64,000 nucleotides of DNA. Origin: Brachynemurus nebulosus (Eukaryota; Arthropoda; Insecta; Neuroptera; Myrmeleontidae). Where the stretch lies: positions 167,311,498 to 167,375,497 of the forward strand of contig JAPWDM010000001.1 in the NCBI GenBank assembly GCA_035578155.1. Direction: 5' to 3'. The notes under the pieces were generated by a model that was not told the origin of the DNA, made no database searches, and worked only from the letters and a program-made list of their open reading frames with translations. A program made the position numbers and the translations under genes. Below, piece by piece: positions 47,598 to 59,480 of the stretch (positions are counted from its first letter, which is position 1; each line of letters opens with the position of its first letter).

Positions 47598-48149
47598 TTT
47601 ACCATAGTTTAATTTTATTATACGTGTATAAAATATAAATTATACACTATATTTGTTGTTTCCACTCAGTAAATAATTTTTTCCCATCAGAACAAGTTGT
47701 ACTCAGCACATTCTGAACAATAAGTTCATACACAAAATTTTAGAATTTTCCTAAGAAAACTATTTCCCCACAAATTGCTTCAAGTTTAGAAAAATTACAC
47801 AGATAGATGGTAAAAAATGCGTACTGTAGCTGAACAGAGTGTAAAAATTAAAGAAAACATTGGTCGCAATCCAAAATTCGAAATGCACTGTTATAAACTC
47901 TATGCTTATATTCAGTGATTGTATTATTAATTATACCTATACTTTTTGCAGTTTCCTTTTCCAAACATGCACAAAAATCCTGAATAGCAAATATTTATTT
48001 ACACTACACTTCACTTTAAAAAAACTAATTGTTTTTCGCATTTAAAAAAGGATGTTTGTTTAAAAATATTTTTGTTACAATTAACAATAAACTGAACATT
48101 TAGGATATAGTTAGGATATAGTTCTCATATAGGATATAGTTTAAACAGA
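47598..48149. other. AT-rich sequence, no gene seen
   Basis: Nothing recognised apart from a triplicated GGATATAGTT word near 48100-48140. Confidence 0.4.
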
Positions 48150-48600
48150 ACCCATTTTTTCCTTCTCTAAAGAGCAAGGGGTCAAACTAGTATGTCTACC
48201 AAACTGTGCCCACTGTAACCAACGAGTGACGTACCATAGCACACATACGATCAAAACACATGATGTATGGACACGAATATACCAATGTGTTAGTATGTTA
48301 CCACCATGGCCACCGTATGTTCCCACCAGTCAACAATTAAAAATACATTTTTTATTTTAAGAAAGATATCCCTTTACTTTGAGAAATTTTTTATTCAATA
48401 GAATTTTTACACTTAAATACGACACACTTCATATTTTTTTCTTTTTAAATTTCACGAGTTGATTGAAAAAACATGAGATTTATTATGGCGTAAACACCAT
48501 GATGGTCAGTAACAGACTAAATCAGTAGTGGTGTAATTGCTACTTATTGCAACTTTCGGATTACACTTTTTTATATGTAGGCTTGATCTGTCTCATCTGT
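48150..48600 (+). repeat. Interspersed repeat, copy 2 (partner 30955-31215)
   Basis: Shares AAGAAAGATATCCCTTTA, ACGACACACTTCATA and AACAGACTAAATCAG with copy 1 in the same order. At the position of the hAT insertion in copy 1, this copy has an uninterrupted ATCTGTCTCATCTGTGC, close to an empty site. Confidence 0.7.
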
Positions 48601-50700
48601 GCTAAAGAGACATGTAGGTACTCAACTAACCGTTTCCAGTTACTTTTCATTTTTATTATTCCTTCTTATTTATTTGTTTTCCCTTTATTTACTTATAAAT
48701 TGTGGATATATTGACATTTCCTTTATTCATCTCATACCATCGACGTTCGTTTGAAGTTCTCTCTCTGAGAGTGGGGTATAATGTTTTACGATTTTATTAT
48801 ACAGGGCGTAACTGAATGAAACCAGTATAAATGTTTAAAAGGAAAAATACTTTCAGAACGGAAAAACCAAAATTAGTCTGACGTCATTAAACAAATGTAA
48901 CAAATGAAGCAAAGTTAGGTGTATCAGATTTTCTATCTCTTTTGGTTATTTTATATTAAAGTACACGTTTGCTTCACAATAAGGTTCCTTCACAAACTGA
49001 ATACAGAGAAAGAGATGGAACGTTATTTGTTTATCTTATCACAAGTTTTTTTTTTTGCTAAAATGTAGTGTATACAGTTGTTCCTTTAGATATTTTAATT
49101 CAAAATTTTTACTTACAAAAATGATATCATTATAATGCAACTTTTAAATATGAGAAAAACGTACATAATTTATGTATCCTCATGTAAGATATGTCATATG
49201 TATATTCTGATTTATTTAAACATTAATTGATACGCTTTTAATCACATATGTACATACTATTTTCAAATCTTCAAATTGTCATATGTTTATGTATTTTTTA
49301 TACAAAATAATAAATTAATATATTAGATAATTAAGTACATATTTAGTTTTGAACAGAATATGTGCGTTTTTCATGATGTTTTTTCTCAGAAACGATGTCA
49401 TAACATGAATAATTAAAAATATTTTTAACTTGAAAAAAGTGATATGATTATATGTGCATTTATCATTATCAGACATGGGAAAAAATGGTCTTTAACCGAA
49501 TCACCATATAAAATATTTTATACTGAGGGCCTACGAATGGAACTGAAGGGCTGTCATAAAACGTAAAAATATTATCAATCTCTCTAAAAATCAGTTTTAC
49601 GACGTTCTACTGTTAATCCTACATCATCTATGTTGTGTGTGTCTGTGTTTTTTAATTCCCAATATTTATGAATCATCTTGTTTGTTATCTATACATACAT
49701 ACCTTTATATTTTTCTAATGAAAAAACTAAATCGGGTTGAAATATGTGAAGGAGCGATTGGAGTCATACAATTTACTGATCAATCTATTTTGTTTATATT
49801 AAGAGCAGGTATAAAGAAGGTGAGATATACATGTTATTTAAATAATCACAAAGGAAATAGAGATATGTTTACATTATAAATATTTTCAATTCGACTTAAT
49901 TAATTTCTATTATAGTTGACCACTTATGTATTCAACATTAATTTTTAAAATTATTTTTAAAGTTAGAATTATATATTAAATTATTAAAAATAGGTAATTT
50001 TTAATTTTTACTGATTTGTTCTCAAAAGTTCCCTTAGGCTAGTATTCAAGTCCAGAGGAAAATCCTAAGCCTTGTAATAAAATTTACAGCCCCTCAATTC
50101 AAAATATTTTATATGGCGATTCTGTTAGGGACCACTGTTTTCCCGAGTCTGATTATTACGGATCTGGTATGTACAAGACTTTTTCTATTTTATTTTTTAT
50201 TTTTATCACACTTATATTACCTTTATTGCCTTTATGTGTATATCTATATATGTGTACATTTTGAACACTCTATATACGGTTCACTTATAGTAACATAGAA
50301 AGAGAGAAACATTTCTTGGTGTTCCGTTTTGCGCGGCATTCGTGTACCTAACTATATAGTAGCTTAAAAATGTACGTCTAATTTTATTTCATTTGTTAAT
50401 GCCGTCAGACCAACTTTAGTTATTTTGACCTATACATAATATTTTAAGTAAGCAAATTATTTAAAAATCTTTGTCAATTTTTTTTGGATATTTTGGATCT
50501 GTTATTTCTATAGAAACGCCAACAAATATGACACCTCTTTCTTTAATTTCTGAAACTCAATTTTTATAGAATTCACAAAAATACCCGTTTAACATAACAT
50601 TGACTAAATTAACTTAAAAATCTTGACCAAAGTAAAACCTGTCATCAAGATTTCTTTTTAAACTAAGGAAATTACATATTAAGAAAACTCAGCTCTGATA
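48601..50700. other. Long AT-rich stretch, no supported gene
   Basis: Short frames (49637-49879, 50113-50298) lack motifs. An isolated TATACAGGGCGTAA near 48799 resembles a Tc1/mariner MITE end, but no partner was found. Confidence 0.4.
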
Positions 50701-50756
50701 AATTTGATTCAATCTACACTTCATGTTTAATGCTCATGAATTTTTCAGATTTTTCC

Positions 50757-51110
50757 GAGTTATCCCTCTGGTGATAAGGGTTATAGGGAGAGCAGTTATT
50801 AAAAGATTACCCTACCTTCCACAAAAAAAGTTGAACAAAAATATGAAGATAGCTATCATTGAATTTGAGCTTTGATAAACTTTCCGATGTTCTTGAGAAA
50901 ATTTTTTTCTACTTTACAGGTTATCCACTGAAATTCAACTCCCAGAATCAAAATTCAATTTTAGATCTATAATTGGACCACTACACTCTATCTCTATACT
51001 AAATTTAAAATTTTCAATCGGAGAGTTTCAGAGAAATTCGCCTGTGACAAACGGACGGACACCAAAGTGATTCCATAAATATTCCATTTTACCAGTCTTG
51101 GTACGGAAGA
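50757..51110. repeat. Dispersed repeat tail with ACAAACGGACGGACACC
   Basis: A block with GAGTTATCC, TTTCAGAGAAATTCGCC and a GACAAACGGACGGACACC tail, in the style of the repeats at 15261-15840 and 55720-55870. Boundaries are uncertain. Confidence 0.5.
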
Positions 51111-51114
51111 CAAA

Positions 51115-53020
51115 AAATTAAGAAAATTATTTGGAATAGTAATTTTTATACTATTCGTCATATTATAAATCTAGATATCACTTCTTAAAAGATTTTTACT
51201 TATTTCTGTTACATCCGGTACCTATATAATCATATAAATAGAAATAAATATACATATATAGTAGAAAGGTTTATATTTCCTATTATTTATTTTTTTTTAA
51301 TAGGGCAACTTACAGTATTTGAATATACGGTATGTACGTTAATAAATTCAACAAAAGCGCAGTAGAAATGTTACCCCCTGGAGCTTACCATAATGTGTTA
51401 CTATCGTCATCCGATAATCCGAGCTTTTGGAAAATTGTCTATAATTATACACAGATTACTTAATTGTGCTAACAATAAGTTTATTTCAAGAGAGAGAGAG
51501 CTTCTGAAAATTAAATAGCTTAATTTAATATTTAAATTTTACTTTCATTCTGTATAATAACTTTTTTTTATTTTTAACAAAATGATAATTAGTAGAAACA
51601 ATAAATGGAGATATGAATACTTTTGGTATTACTGGTTAGGAATTACTTCTGGTCGGAGAAAAGTTCGAAATTCAATGAGGATAGCGACAATTGTAACATT
51701 TCAACTCAATGATGGTCGGTTATTAACGCTGTACGACGTCAAGTGAAACCTGACTAATTGGGACATAACGCTGTACCGCGTCACCGATTCCATATAAAAT
51801 GTATTAGTTGTCAAAATAGTGTACCAGTTAGGCGTTTTGCCATTATAGACTATGACCATTAACGTGTTAATCTATGTTACTGAGACTACCCCCTTGTAAA
51901 ACAACCACTCACATGATCATTTTTTTTCACGATACTTACACATTGTATTTCTTTATATGATGTGAGTGGAGAATAAAGTAAGTGACAGAGGACTAAGATT
52001 TGGAATTGGAACTGTTTTCTTAAAAAAAACTATGCTTATTGGAGGAACTAAAAAGCTTAAGTGTAGAACCTGAAAACTATTGTAAGCATCTAGTTCAGAT
52101 TACAAGGTAAAAAATATTTTGTACCTAAACTTTGTTAATGTTTCTTAAAATGCAAAATTTGGTGGTTTTTGATAATTGAAACAGTTTGCTTTATAAAAAT
52201 TCAGAAACAGAAGAGGTATTTAAAATTTTTGAAAATATATAATTTTTATGTTTTTATGAAGCGTAAGTATATATTTTTAATTGTTTTATTCATATAAACT
52301 AAATATGAAATATGTAAGTAGGTATATACTTAAAATTCCAAAGAAAAATGTTAATTTAATATGTAAAAATGTTTAATTAAAATCATTTATTCTTTACTTT
52401 GATAGGTACTTAGATTTTTTCTCTTATAATTACATTTATCATTAAATTTATCACATCGAGTTATTGTTTAAATTTCGGACACTGGTTTTACGAATATGGG
52501 TAAAAAAATTAAAAAAATTGTTTCTGTCATTGGCAGGTTGAATTTTACTAATTGTCGTACGAAATTATGTTTTTATTTCAACGTGGCTTTATATTTTTCT
52601 TTTTTTAAATATAATTAAACGAGTCCTGTAAATTAATGTCATCATATAACATTCTAAAATGAAAATATTTTAGTATTCAAGGGAAATATATTTTTCGGAA
52701 CGCCTACACGTGGTGCCTTGGTAATTTTTTGTAATGTCTTATTTTCTGTTTGCATTAATGTTTCATGTTTTTATTTTAAAATATGATTACCGTAAATGCG
52801 TCTAGAGTCTACCTAATGTGTATTCAGACATTAACGCTCAGAAATGTACAGGTATAGACCATATCAAGGATGGTGTTTATTAATAAATTAAAAAAAAAAA
52901 TAAGAGATTACTAGCACATTACATATGTGTATTAGCAATTACCCGTGGCTTTGCATGTGTGGCATTCGAAAATGTGACATCATGTGTGATAATACGTAAT
53001 ACGTATCTATAGAGCATACT
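51115..53020. other. Long AT-rich stretch, no supported gene
   Basis: A short (GA)n run lies at 51489-51501. Nothing else is recognised. Confidence 0.4.
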
Positions 53021-53029
53021 TATATTGTG

Positions 53030-53215
53030 TCACAGCTGAGAGTTGCTATTTTTTGGGGGGAGAATTTTCTCACTGGGCCAAAATGTCTTTCGTGGTAAAA
53101 AGTATCCTATAATCATTTCTGTTTTCTAAGCTATTTTTCGCAAAGTTTTAAGTTAATTGGTTAAGCTGTTGAGGCGTCAAATCATGACAAACAAACAAAC
53201 ATACCAACTCACTTT
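53030..53215. repeat. Dispersed repeat tail with ACAAACAAACAAACATACC
   Basis: Text such as TTAATTGGTTAAGCTGTTGAGGCG followed by ACAAACAAACAAACATACC is the common 3' form of dispersed arthropod repeats. It ends immediately before the Harbinger-type MITE. Confidence 0.5.
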
Positions 53216-53223
53216 GACATTTA

Positions 53224-53517
53224 GGCCGGGCGCACACTGAGACGCAGTTAACGCAGACAGGGCAGCGCAGTTTCTGTCACTCTTATTGTAGAATGGGACT
53301 GCGCGAATTGAAACGCAGAACAGAGCAGAGCAGCACTGCGTCACACGAGGCCGATGTGGCACTCATGAATGTGACATAGAAACTGCGCGACATTGTAACA
53401 CGTTCTCGAGCTTTAGTTGGTTTTATTTTGCCGAAATGAAAACGATTGAAGAAATTGAAGAAAAACAGTGCTGCTCTGCTCTGGCCTGCCCTGTATTTAC
53501 TCAATGTGCGCCTGGCC
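53224..53517. mobile_element. PIF/Harbinger-type MITE
   Basis: A 294-bp GC-richer element. GGCCGGGCGCACACTGAG at the left faces CTCAATGTGCGCCTGGCC at the right. A 3-bp TTA duplication is present (53221-53223, 53518-53520), as expected for PIF/Harbinger. GCAGAGCAG/CTGCTCTGC words pair inside. Reading frames through it are by-products. Confidence 0.85.
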
Positions 53518-53647
53518 TTATAATATTAGTAAGTATATTAGTTCACTGTAAATTTTTGTTCAGTAGTAGTTATACGTAGAAGTGAGCAATAATGTTAATT
53601 TTTATTGTTCTTGAAATAAAACGTTTATCCTTGGTATAAACGGGTTA

Positions 53648-53837
53648 GGCCTGTTCCATACTATAGTGATGTTTACAATACGCTCTCAGTAAGCTCCCAT
53701 TTAAACAAAATATTCTTACAGAAGAAACAATGAGTATATTCATATCATTACAACGATTCCAGTGTGGTTTCGAATTAAGAAAATGTTTTCTTGAACCGAG
53801 AACGTATCGAGGGTGGCACTATAGTGTATAACGAGCC
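53648..53837. mobile_element. PIF/Harbinger-type MITE with TTA flanks
   Basis: The left end GGCCTGTTCCATACTATAGT and the inverse of the right end, GGCTCGTTATACACTATAGT, share most positions, and TTA lies on each side (53645-53647, 53838-53840). It is 190 bp, only ~130 bp from another TTA-flanked MITE with different ends. Confidence 0.75.
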
Positions 53838-53840
53838 TTA

Positions 53841-54276
53841 ACACTAGAAAGTCGGTCATGTTATAGCTTTTTTTATAGACATCTATAATTTGTTGATATG
53901 TGAAAAAAAAATAGAAATTTATTCAGTAGTATGTATAAAACTGAATAAGCGTAATTGCAATTGAAAATCTAGTAACATAATATATTAGAACAACATTTAT
54001 ATTTATCGACTGTCGCCTGGCGTTTTCCTTTATTACCGACTATTGTTGCAATAAATTTCACTTAAACGGCCAAACATCTTTAAAATGTTATTACTTCAGG
54101 CTAATATGATTCTAAGGATATCGACTGCTCTAAATATTAATCTTTTTTTTTAGATCTGAATAAAATCATCTACAGTCAATAATAATACGATTTCACAAGT
54201 AATGTTTTCTGCCCGTGTTTACAGTGGTGCATTCGGGGGAGGTTAGGAAATAGAACACATAAGTAGAATAGAAAAA
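53841..54276. other. AT-rich sequence, no gene seen
   Basis: Nothing recognised. Confidence 0.4.
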
Positions 54277-54278
54277 TA

Positions 54279-55114
54279 CACGGAGAGCAAATTCATATAA
54301 AAATTATTGTGCTCAGCACTACAATCGACGTGTAAAAGGCAAAAATATTCAATTTTGTACGATAAAAATATAAAAATTATAATTAATCATAGAAAATTTA
54401 AAGAATAGAATATTGTTTCCGTAATATTAGTTCCGTAAAACTTGTAAAACAGCACAGTAAAAAGTTTCATTGCCAACAAAAAAATATTTTTTAATTCTTT
54501 TTCTTACAAAAATTACCATGCTGTATTATAATATTTGAAATGCTATCTGCTAATAGTGCTAATAGTAGAAAGAAAAAAATAGAAAGAAGGTTGTGTTTGT
54601 TGTGAACGTTGTTGAAATATACCTCACTCATAGCAAGTCACATAGCCAACCATAGGTTTGGACGACCAACTTGGTCGGACGGGTTGGACCAAGCACCTTG
54701 ATCCATTAGACTGTGTTACAAGCAGCAAGCAGTATTCATTACACTGTGTTAGAGGACGGGGATGTCACCGTTTAATTCATCATTTTGTTACTTCACTGTC
54801 TTTAGTATTAGAATATATTGTTGGCAATCATTTTTGTATGCATCATAAAGTTCTTACAGGTTCGAAGTTTTTACAGGTACCGCCCAAGCAACATAAGGTT
54901 GCGGATCAGATGCGCAAATGAAAGAGTACGACAGCAAGAATTAAACTATAACATATATGCATAAGAGTGTGATAAAAGTTGTGTTAGCACATTAAATTTT
55001 ACCATGCTAGCACATATTTTTTATTTTGGTCGTCGATCGCGCACGCATTATAAGAGAGCATGGTAATTTTTCTGAAATTTTATCTACAAAAATTATATGA
55101 TTTTTCTCTTCGTG
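54279..55114 (+). mobile_element. TA-flanked element with long inverted ends, copy B
   Basis: 836 bp, the reverse complement of 3016-3854 with scattered differences. Ends are CACGGAGAGCAAATTCATAT and the inverse of CACGAAGAGAAAAATCATAT, with TA at 54277-54278 and 55115-55116. It carries the longer version of the shared reading frame (54658-54921). Confidence 0.85.
54658..54921 (+). pseudogene. Short conserved reading frame, copy B
   Basis: An 87-residue frame. Its last ~50 residues match 3220-3405 (HRLIHHFVTSLS, EYIVGNHFCMHH, SKFLQVPPKQHKVADQMRK), with the same stop. The upstream ~30 residues lack a match in copy A. The family is not recognised; it could be a relic exon of the parent element. 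Confidence 0.35.
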
Positions 55115-55116
55115 TA

Positions 55117-55715
55117 TAATTGTGTGGCATGTACATACAGCATCCTGGGTATGTGTTCTACTTACTAACTACCACTTTGGTGTTAACGAGATATTAGAGA
55201 TCTCTTTTCACCAATAAGTATTCCAGTATCTATGTTTTTAAAGACAGTTTTTTGTTCGAATTACAGTCAGAAGGATCCTTTTATATGCAGTTAATTTGTC
55301 CGTCTCCTCATAAAATCTACGGATATCAATTTCTATTCTCTGTAAACATTTGTTAAGACATGTCAATATACATATGCAACCGTAGCTCGCTCTCTGTCTA
55401 AATAAATAGGCACAATAGGTCTGATAGCCACCTACAACATAGCAAGACTAAATTTACTTATTGGTGTACGCTTTACACGGAATTGTTGATACGGTACAGT
55501 GTCGTGTCGCAGTTAATCAGATTTCGTTATGATCGTCAACGTGTTAAAAGTTGTACGATTGCTTAAAGTAGAAAACTGACCAGATAGGTATAACCTGCTA
55601 AAAATATGCAATTGAATTTTCTTCTCATTTCACATAATACTTTGTTTGAAGTAGCATAATTTTTAAACTAGATTTTACAAAAACATGGAAAAAATTAATA
55701 TCTATATATATTAGA
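55117..55715. other. AT-rich sequence, no gene seen
   Basis: Nothing recognised. Confidence 0.4.
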
Positions 55716-55719
55716 AGGA

Positions 55720-55870
55720 TTTTTTGACCCAAGTAGACCAAATTTCGTCAATAAAAAGTATCTTATATATTGAACCAGGTAATAAGTTACATATCTTCAC
55801 ACAAAATTTCATCAAAATCCGGCCAGTTATATTTGCGTCATGCGTGAACAGACAGACAAAAAATTAAAAA
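55720..55870. repeat. Dispersed repeat with GAACAGACAGACAAAA tail
   Basis: ACCAAATTTCGTCAATAAAA, AATTTCATCAAAATCCGGCC and the terminal GACAGACAAAAAATTAAAAA are typical of dispersed arthropod repeats. Class and left boundary are uncertain. Confidence 0.6.
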
Positions 55871-56535
55871 ATCGCTGTTTTGATATCTAAATCGATAACT
55901 ATCTACAGTACAAGTACAATTTTCAAAAATATTCCATGTACAGACACGGTCTCGATACAGTTTTATTATGATAAGTTGGATCAATATTTATTCCTATATA
56001 TTTTATTCGAAAAATTGTGAAAAATGTGCGGCGTTGACTTAAAAGCCCTGAATTAATGGGAGTTCTAGCAATATTTAGCGATTTTTTTTTAAATATCCCA
56101 AAAATGCGTTGATGTATGTTAGTACGGTGCAATTAGACCCAAACCTCAACATCCAAAGTAACAGTTTCACTCCAATTCCAAATTGTTTTATACATTTCAC
56201 ATATTGTTTGGTAAAACGTTACACCATTTGGAGCGTCGGGTTTGGGAGGGAGAGGGTAGAAGTAGGAAAATTAACGGTTTTCGTCAGTTTTTTTTTAAAT
56301 ATTTCGAAAACTATGTAGCTTAGCGCAAAAAGTGCCTATACAAAAATAACCGACATTAAATTGCAAACAAAAATAGTCCTGTGCATAATCTTGCTGAAGT
56401 GAAGAGTTCCAGAGTTATGGACGGTGTAAAAGTAGTAATTTTTAGATTTTTTGGAAAGTATATGATACATTATCACTAAGGAAACTAATTTTTTGTTTTA
56501 TAAAGGATTGTGTTTTGTAAAAGGAAATTGCGATT

Positions 56536-56850
56536 AGTCCTCTTCAAGCATAGCACCATCCTCTTCTAAATCTTCGTCTATGATGTTCGTATCCCTGTTA
56601 TCACATCCTAGGCCTTAGCAATTACCGCATATGCTTGAGCAGTTTAGACCACTCTTTCTGCATTCGCAGTTACGGACGCATTCGTCTTTGCAAGCGCACA
56701 CTATGAGGGAAAGTAATTCCTCGGGAGCTGCAGGACGCGCTGTTGTAATTGGTCTCAGGTGTTCATCATTCTTCTTCCACCCCCACTCGAGCGGATTCTT
56801 CTTCTTATTCAGCCACTGCTGCACCTGGTGATAGGTGCAGCAGTGGCTAA
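56536..56850 (-). pseudogene. Cys-rich TSO1/CXC-like C-terminal coding fragment
   Basis: The minus-strand frame reads YHQVQQWLNKKKNPLEWGWK and then the Cys-rich block CACKDECVRNCECRKSGLNC, SSICGNC. A TAA follows where the same frame continues GLGCDNRDTNIIDEDLEEDG and reaches a normal stop at 56538-56540. Proteins with an HQVQQWLG...WGW stretch followed by a C-x-C-x3-C-x4-C-x-C array are widespread in insects and are annotated as tesmin/TSO1-like CXC proteins. The array is a zinc-binding, DNA-binding-type motif. The fragment is only the C-terminal end, is broken by one nonsense codon (a single change from a Gln codon would explain it), and begins inside a hairpin at 56811-56848. The ~35 codons upstream come from the foldback arm. 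It is a captured or decayed piece, not a working gene. The family call is from motif memory. Confidence 0.75.
56811..56848. repeat. Perfect 16-bp hairpin with a 6-nt loop
   Basis: AGCCACTGCTGCACCT (56811-56826) and AGGTGCAGCAGTGGCT (56833-56848) are exact inverses around GGTGAT. The right-hand side of the loop encodes the start of YHQVQQWL on the minus strand, so the outer half is an inverted copy of coding sequence. Confidence 0.9.
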
Positions 56851-57174
56851 AAATACTAAAAATTGATACTTTTACACCCTTCGTAACTCTGGAACTGTTC
56901 ACTTTAGCAAGATTATGTGCAGGACCATTTTTGTTCGCCATTTAATGTAGATTATTTTTGTATATGGCACTTTTTAAGCTAAACCTCATAATTTCCGAAA
57001 TATTTAAAAAAAAAAAAAGAACTGATGAAATCCGTTAATTTGCCTACTTCTACCCCCCTCCCCACAAAACCCGACGCTCAAAATGGTGTAACTTTTTGCC
57101 AAACAAAATATGTACTGTATAGAACAATTTGGAGTTGGAATGAAACTGTTACTTTGGATGTTGAGGTTAGGCAC

Positions 57175-58001
57175 ATGTAATAAATAATTTTATTGTATTT
57201 ATAGAAAGGCTATATAATGTATATGTATAATATACCATATTTACTGTTGAAGTTTCAGTATGGTGAGCATATAATGGACGAGTTTTAAAGACACTTTATC
57301 TTATTATTTGACATATAAATAATATAGGTAATTCAATTTATCTTACGAAAATTCAACAGAGAATATGATTCTCACATATGTGTACGTCTATTCATAAGTA
57401 CGTTCAGGGTATTTCTAGCTACTAAAAGCATTAGTAGTTACCAACCAAACGGATATGTAAAAAAAAAAAACATGTAGGAATTAATTTTTATGAATAAAAT
57501 GAATTTTGATTCCATCTTCTTTCTGTACGCCTTCCGCCTGGCCGTAGCCCTAATGGAGGCCACGCAGTTTTGGGTAATAATGAAAATTCGAAGATATGTG
57601 AGACTAGGAGAGTTTAGTTTAGAAAATTAAAAGACCTCTTCTTTCGATTCTAAGTTTTCCAGTATATAGGAAATATCGTCTTCATCATCCTCGTTTGTGG
57701 AAAGTTTTAAGATGAAAATAATTATCTATATACATATGTATCCATTATTTATATTATATGCATACTTATTTTTTAATGTAACACAGGATAGTATCCGTTA
57801 GAAATGCATTCTGTGATCCGATAAGGCTGCAAGTTTTAATGTTACGTATTAAATTATTATAACGATTTAACTAACAGTATACCAATGTTACCAGTTGAGT
57901 GATTTCTCTTTGGATCAAATTCCTCTACCTGAGAACCGTCGGAAGGGACATACAATTCTTTGTTTTTCATTTAACGGATATAAAAATAATTTTTAAAGGC
58001 T
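57175..58001. other. AT-rich sequence with a small GC-rich patch
   Basis: 57527-57575 (CGCCTTCCGCCTGGCCGTAG then AATGGAGGCCACGCAG) stands out from the AT-rich surroundings. It may be a remnant of coding or MITE sequence, but neither ends nor motifs are recognised. Confidence 0.4.
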
Positions 58002-58005
58002 TTAA

Positions 58006-58902
58006 GGGGAGGTTTACTCGAGAGTCATTAAAAATTATGTATTTTTCTAGATTTTTTTTCTCAAGAACGGAAGTAAATATCAATTTCAAATTTTGTACAC
58101 ATATTTATTAAGTATTAAACTATATAAAAAAAAAAATTTGCAAGGAAAAATATAAAAAATTATCCATTTTATAGATACTGCAGTGTGACGATCCGAAAAT
58201 CCAATGCCTTGTTGGCGGACATCCTAGCGCCGGTAATAACCCACCAAAATCCAAAAACAAGAAAGATTTATAAAATATATGAAGAGTACCGGTACCTCTA
58301 CCTATAATATCAATAAATTGCTGAAAGAAAAAAAAGTGGAGGATGTTTAAACTTTTGATTACGATTTTTATCTTATTTTTTGCTCTTTAAAGTAAACTTA
58401 AAAATAAAAAAAATATTGAAAGTGTATCGAACTTAGGTAGAGGTGCCGAAGAATTGAATTATTTTTAAAATAAAAAATTTAAAAAAAGGATCCATCGAAT
58501 AGTTTTTGAGTTATAGTGTCCGCCAGTTCCAAAAATGTAGTTCCAAGATATTATAAAATATATATAAAGAAACGTATTTTCAAAATTTTATATTTAATAC
58601 TCATTATTACATGAACTACGTTTTTTGAGTTTTTTTTTTTTTATAGAAAGGTGGATTCGGTTTTTGTGCAAGAATTTTGTTTTTAAATTATTTTCAGTAA
58701 AATCACTTTGGGAACATATTCTATACATAATTTGCTATCAATTTCGGCAAAAAAATCTATTTTTTTTATCAAATCTCAAGTAAAGCTTCCCTTAAATTAC
58801 TTTCACCAAAATCACTTTGGGAACATATTCTACACATAATTAGCTACCAACTTCTACAAAAAAAAATCGATTTTTTTTAACGACTCTCAAGTAAACCTCC
58901 TC
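58006..58902. mobile_element. TTAA-flanked element with GGGGAGGTTTACT ends
   Basis: The left end GGGGAGGTTTACTCGAGAGT faces the right end ACTCTCAAGTAAACCTCCTC, with TTAA on both sides (58002-58005, 58903-58906). It is 897 bp. Near the right end a ~109-bp unit containing AAATCACTTTGGGAACATAT is duplicated (58688 and 58797). No transposase frame. It is related at its right end to the element at 24991-27352. Confidence 0.82.
58688..58902. repeat. Two ~109-bp tandem units
   Basis: AAATCACTTTGGGAACATAT recurs with flanking TTCA, CATAATT.GCTA, CAA.TT and TCTCAAGTAAA in the same order. The second unit runs into the element's terminal repeat, so the terminal sequence itself may have been duplicated inward (TCTCAAGTAAAGCTTCCCTTAA echoes the end). 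Confidence 0.8.
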
Positions 58903-58906
58903 TTAA

Positions 58907-59476
58907 TAAAACTTTATCTACCAATAGTAAGTGATCGGGTATTTTAGAACAATTAAAAATTGATACTAACTTTTTACGATAATAAAAATTATATGCCCTT
59001 AGTAATTTGAAACACATTGTACAGCTGTTTGTTTTGATACTATTCATTCATACTATTCGCAGAATCATTTTAAAAGGTTTACTGAACTATGTAAACGGTT
59101 CAAATGGCAAGAATGCCAACCTAAAGAGTATATGAATGAATTTTTAATGATTTTCCATATATAGGTAATGTGTGGCGAAGGAAATAAAAGGTATTAAGTT
59201 GAAGAAGAAGAAACTGTAGTGAAAAGTATTTTGATAAAATGGCATTAGTAGAGACTTGAAGGAATTGGAGGAAGAATTTTCACATAATAAAATTAAAAAT
59301 TTCATTTTTAGTTACAGAAAAGTTGTAATACGTACATGTTTTAAAAAGAAATACTAAATAGTGCTAATATTGCAAAGCGGATGCCAATTAATTTATTTTA
59401 AGTTCATATACTTTGTTATCTCCATAACTAGCTGTTCTCAAAATTAAAATTTTGAAAAATCATAAAAAATTACTGA
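58907..59476. other. AT-rich sequence, no gene seen
   Basis: Nothing recognised. Confidence 0.4.
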
Positions 59477-59480
59477 ATAA

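Larger units (their letters stand above)
56139..57172. mobile_element. Foldback element with ~310-bp arms around a Cys-rich coding fragment
   Basis: Arms at about 56139-56445 and 56860-57172 are reverse complements: ACCTCAACATCCAAAGTAAC faces GTTACTTTGGATGTTGAGGT, and TTTTGC/GCAAAA, AGAAGTAGG/CCTACTTCT and ATAATCTTGCT/AGCAAGATTAT also pair. The ~415-bp spacer holds a TSO1/CXC-like coding fragment on the minus strand and a perfect 16-bp hairpin. No target duplication is clear. No transposase is present. Confidence 0.82.

Noticed and set aside
57520..57575. GC-rich patch that might be an exon
   Set aside because: Under 60 bp, no splice-site context I can defend and no recognisable peptide.
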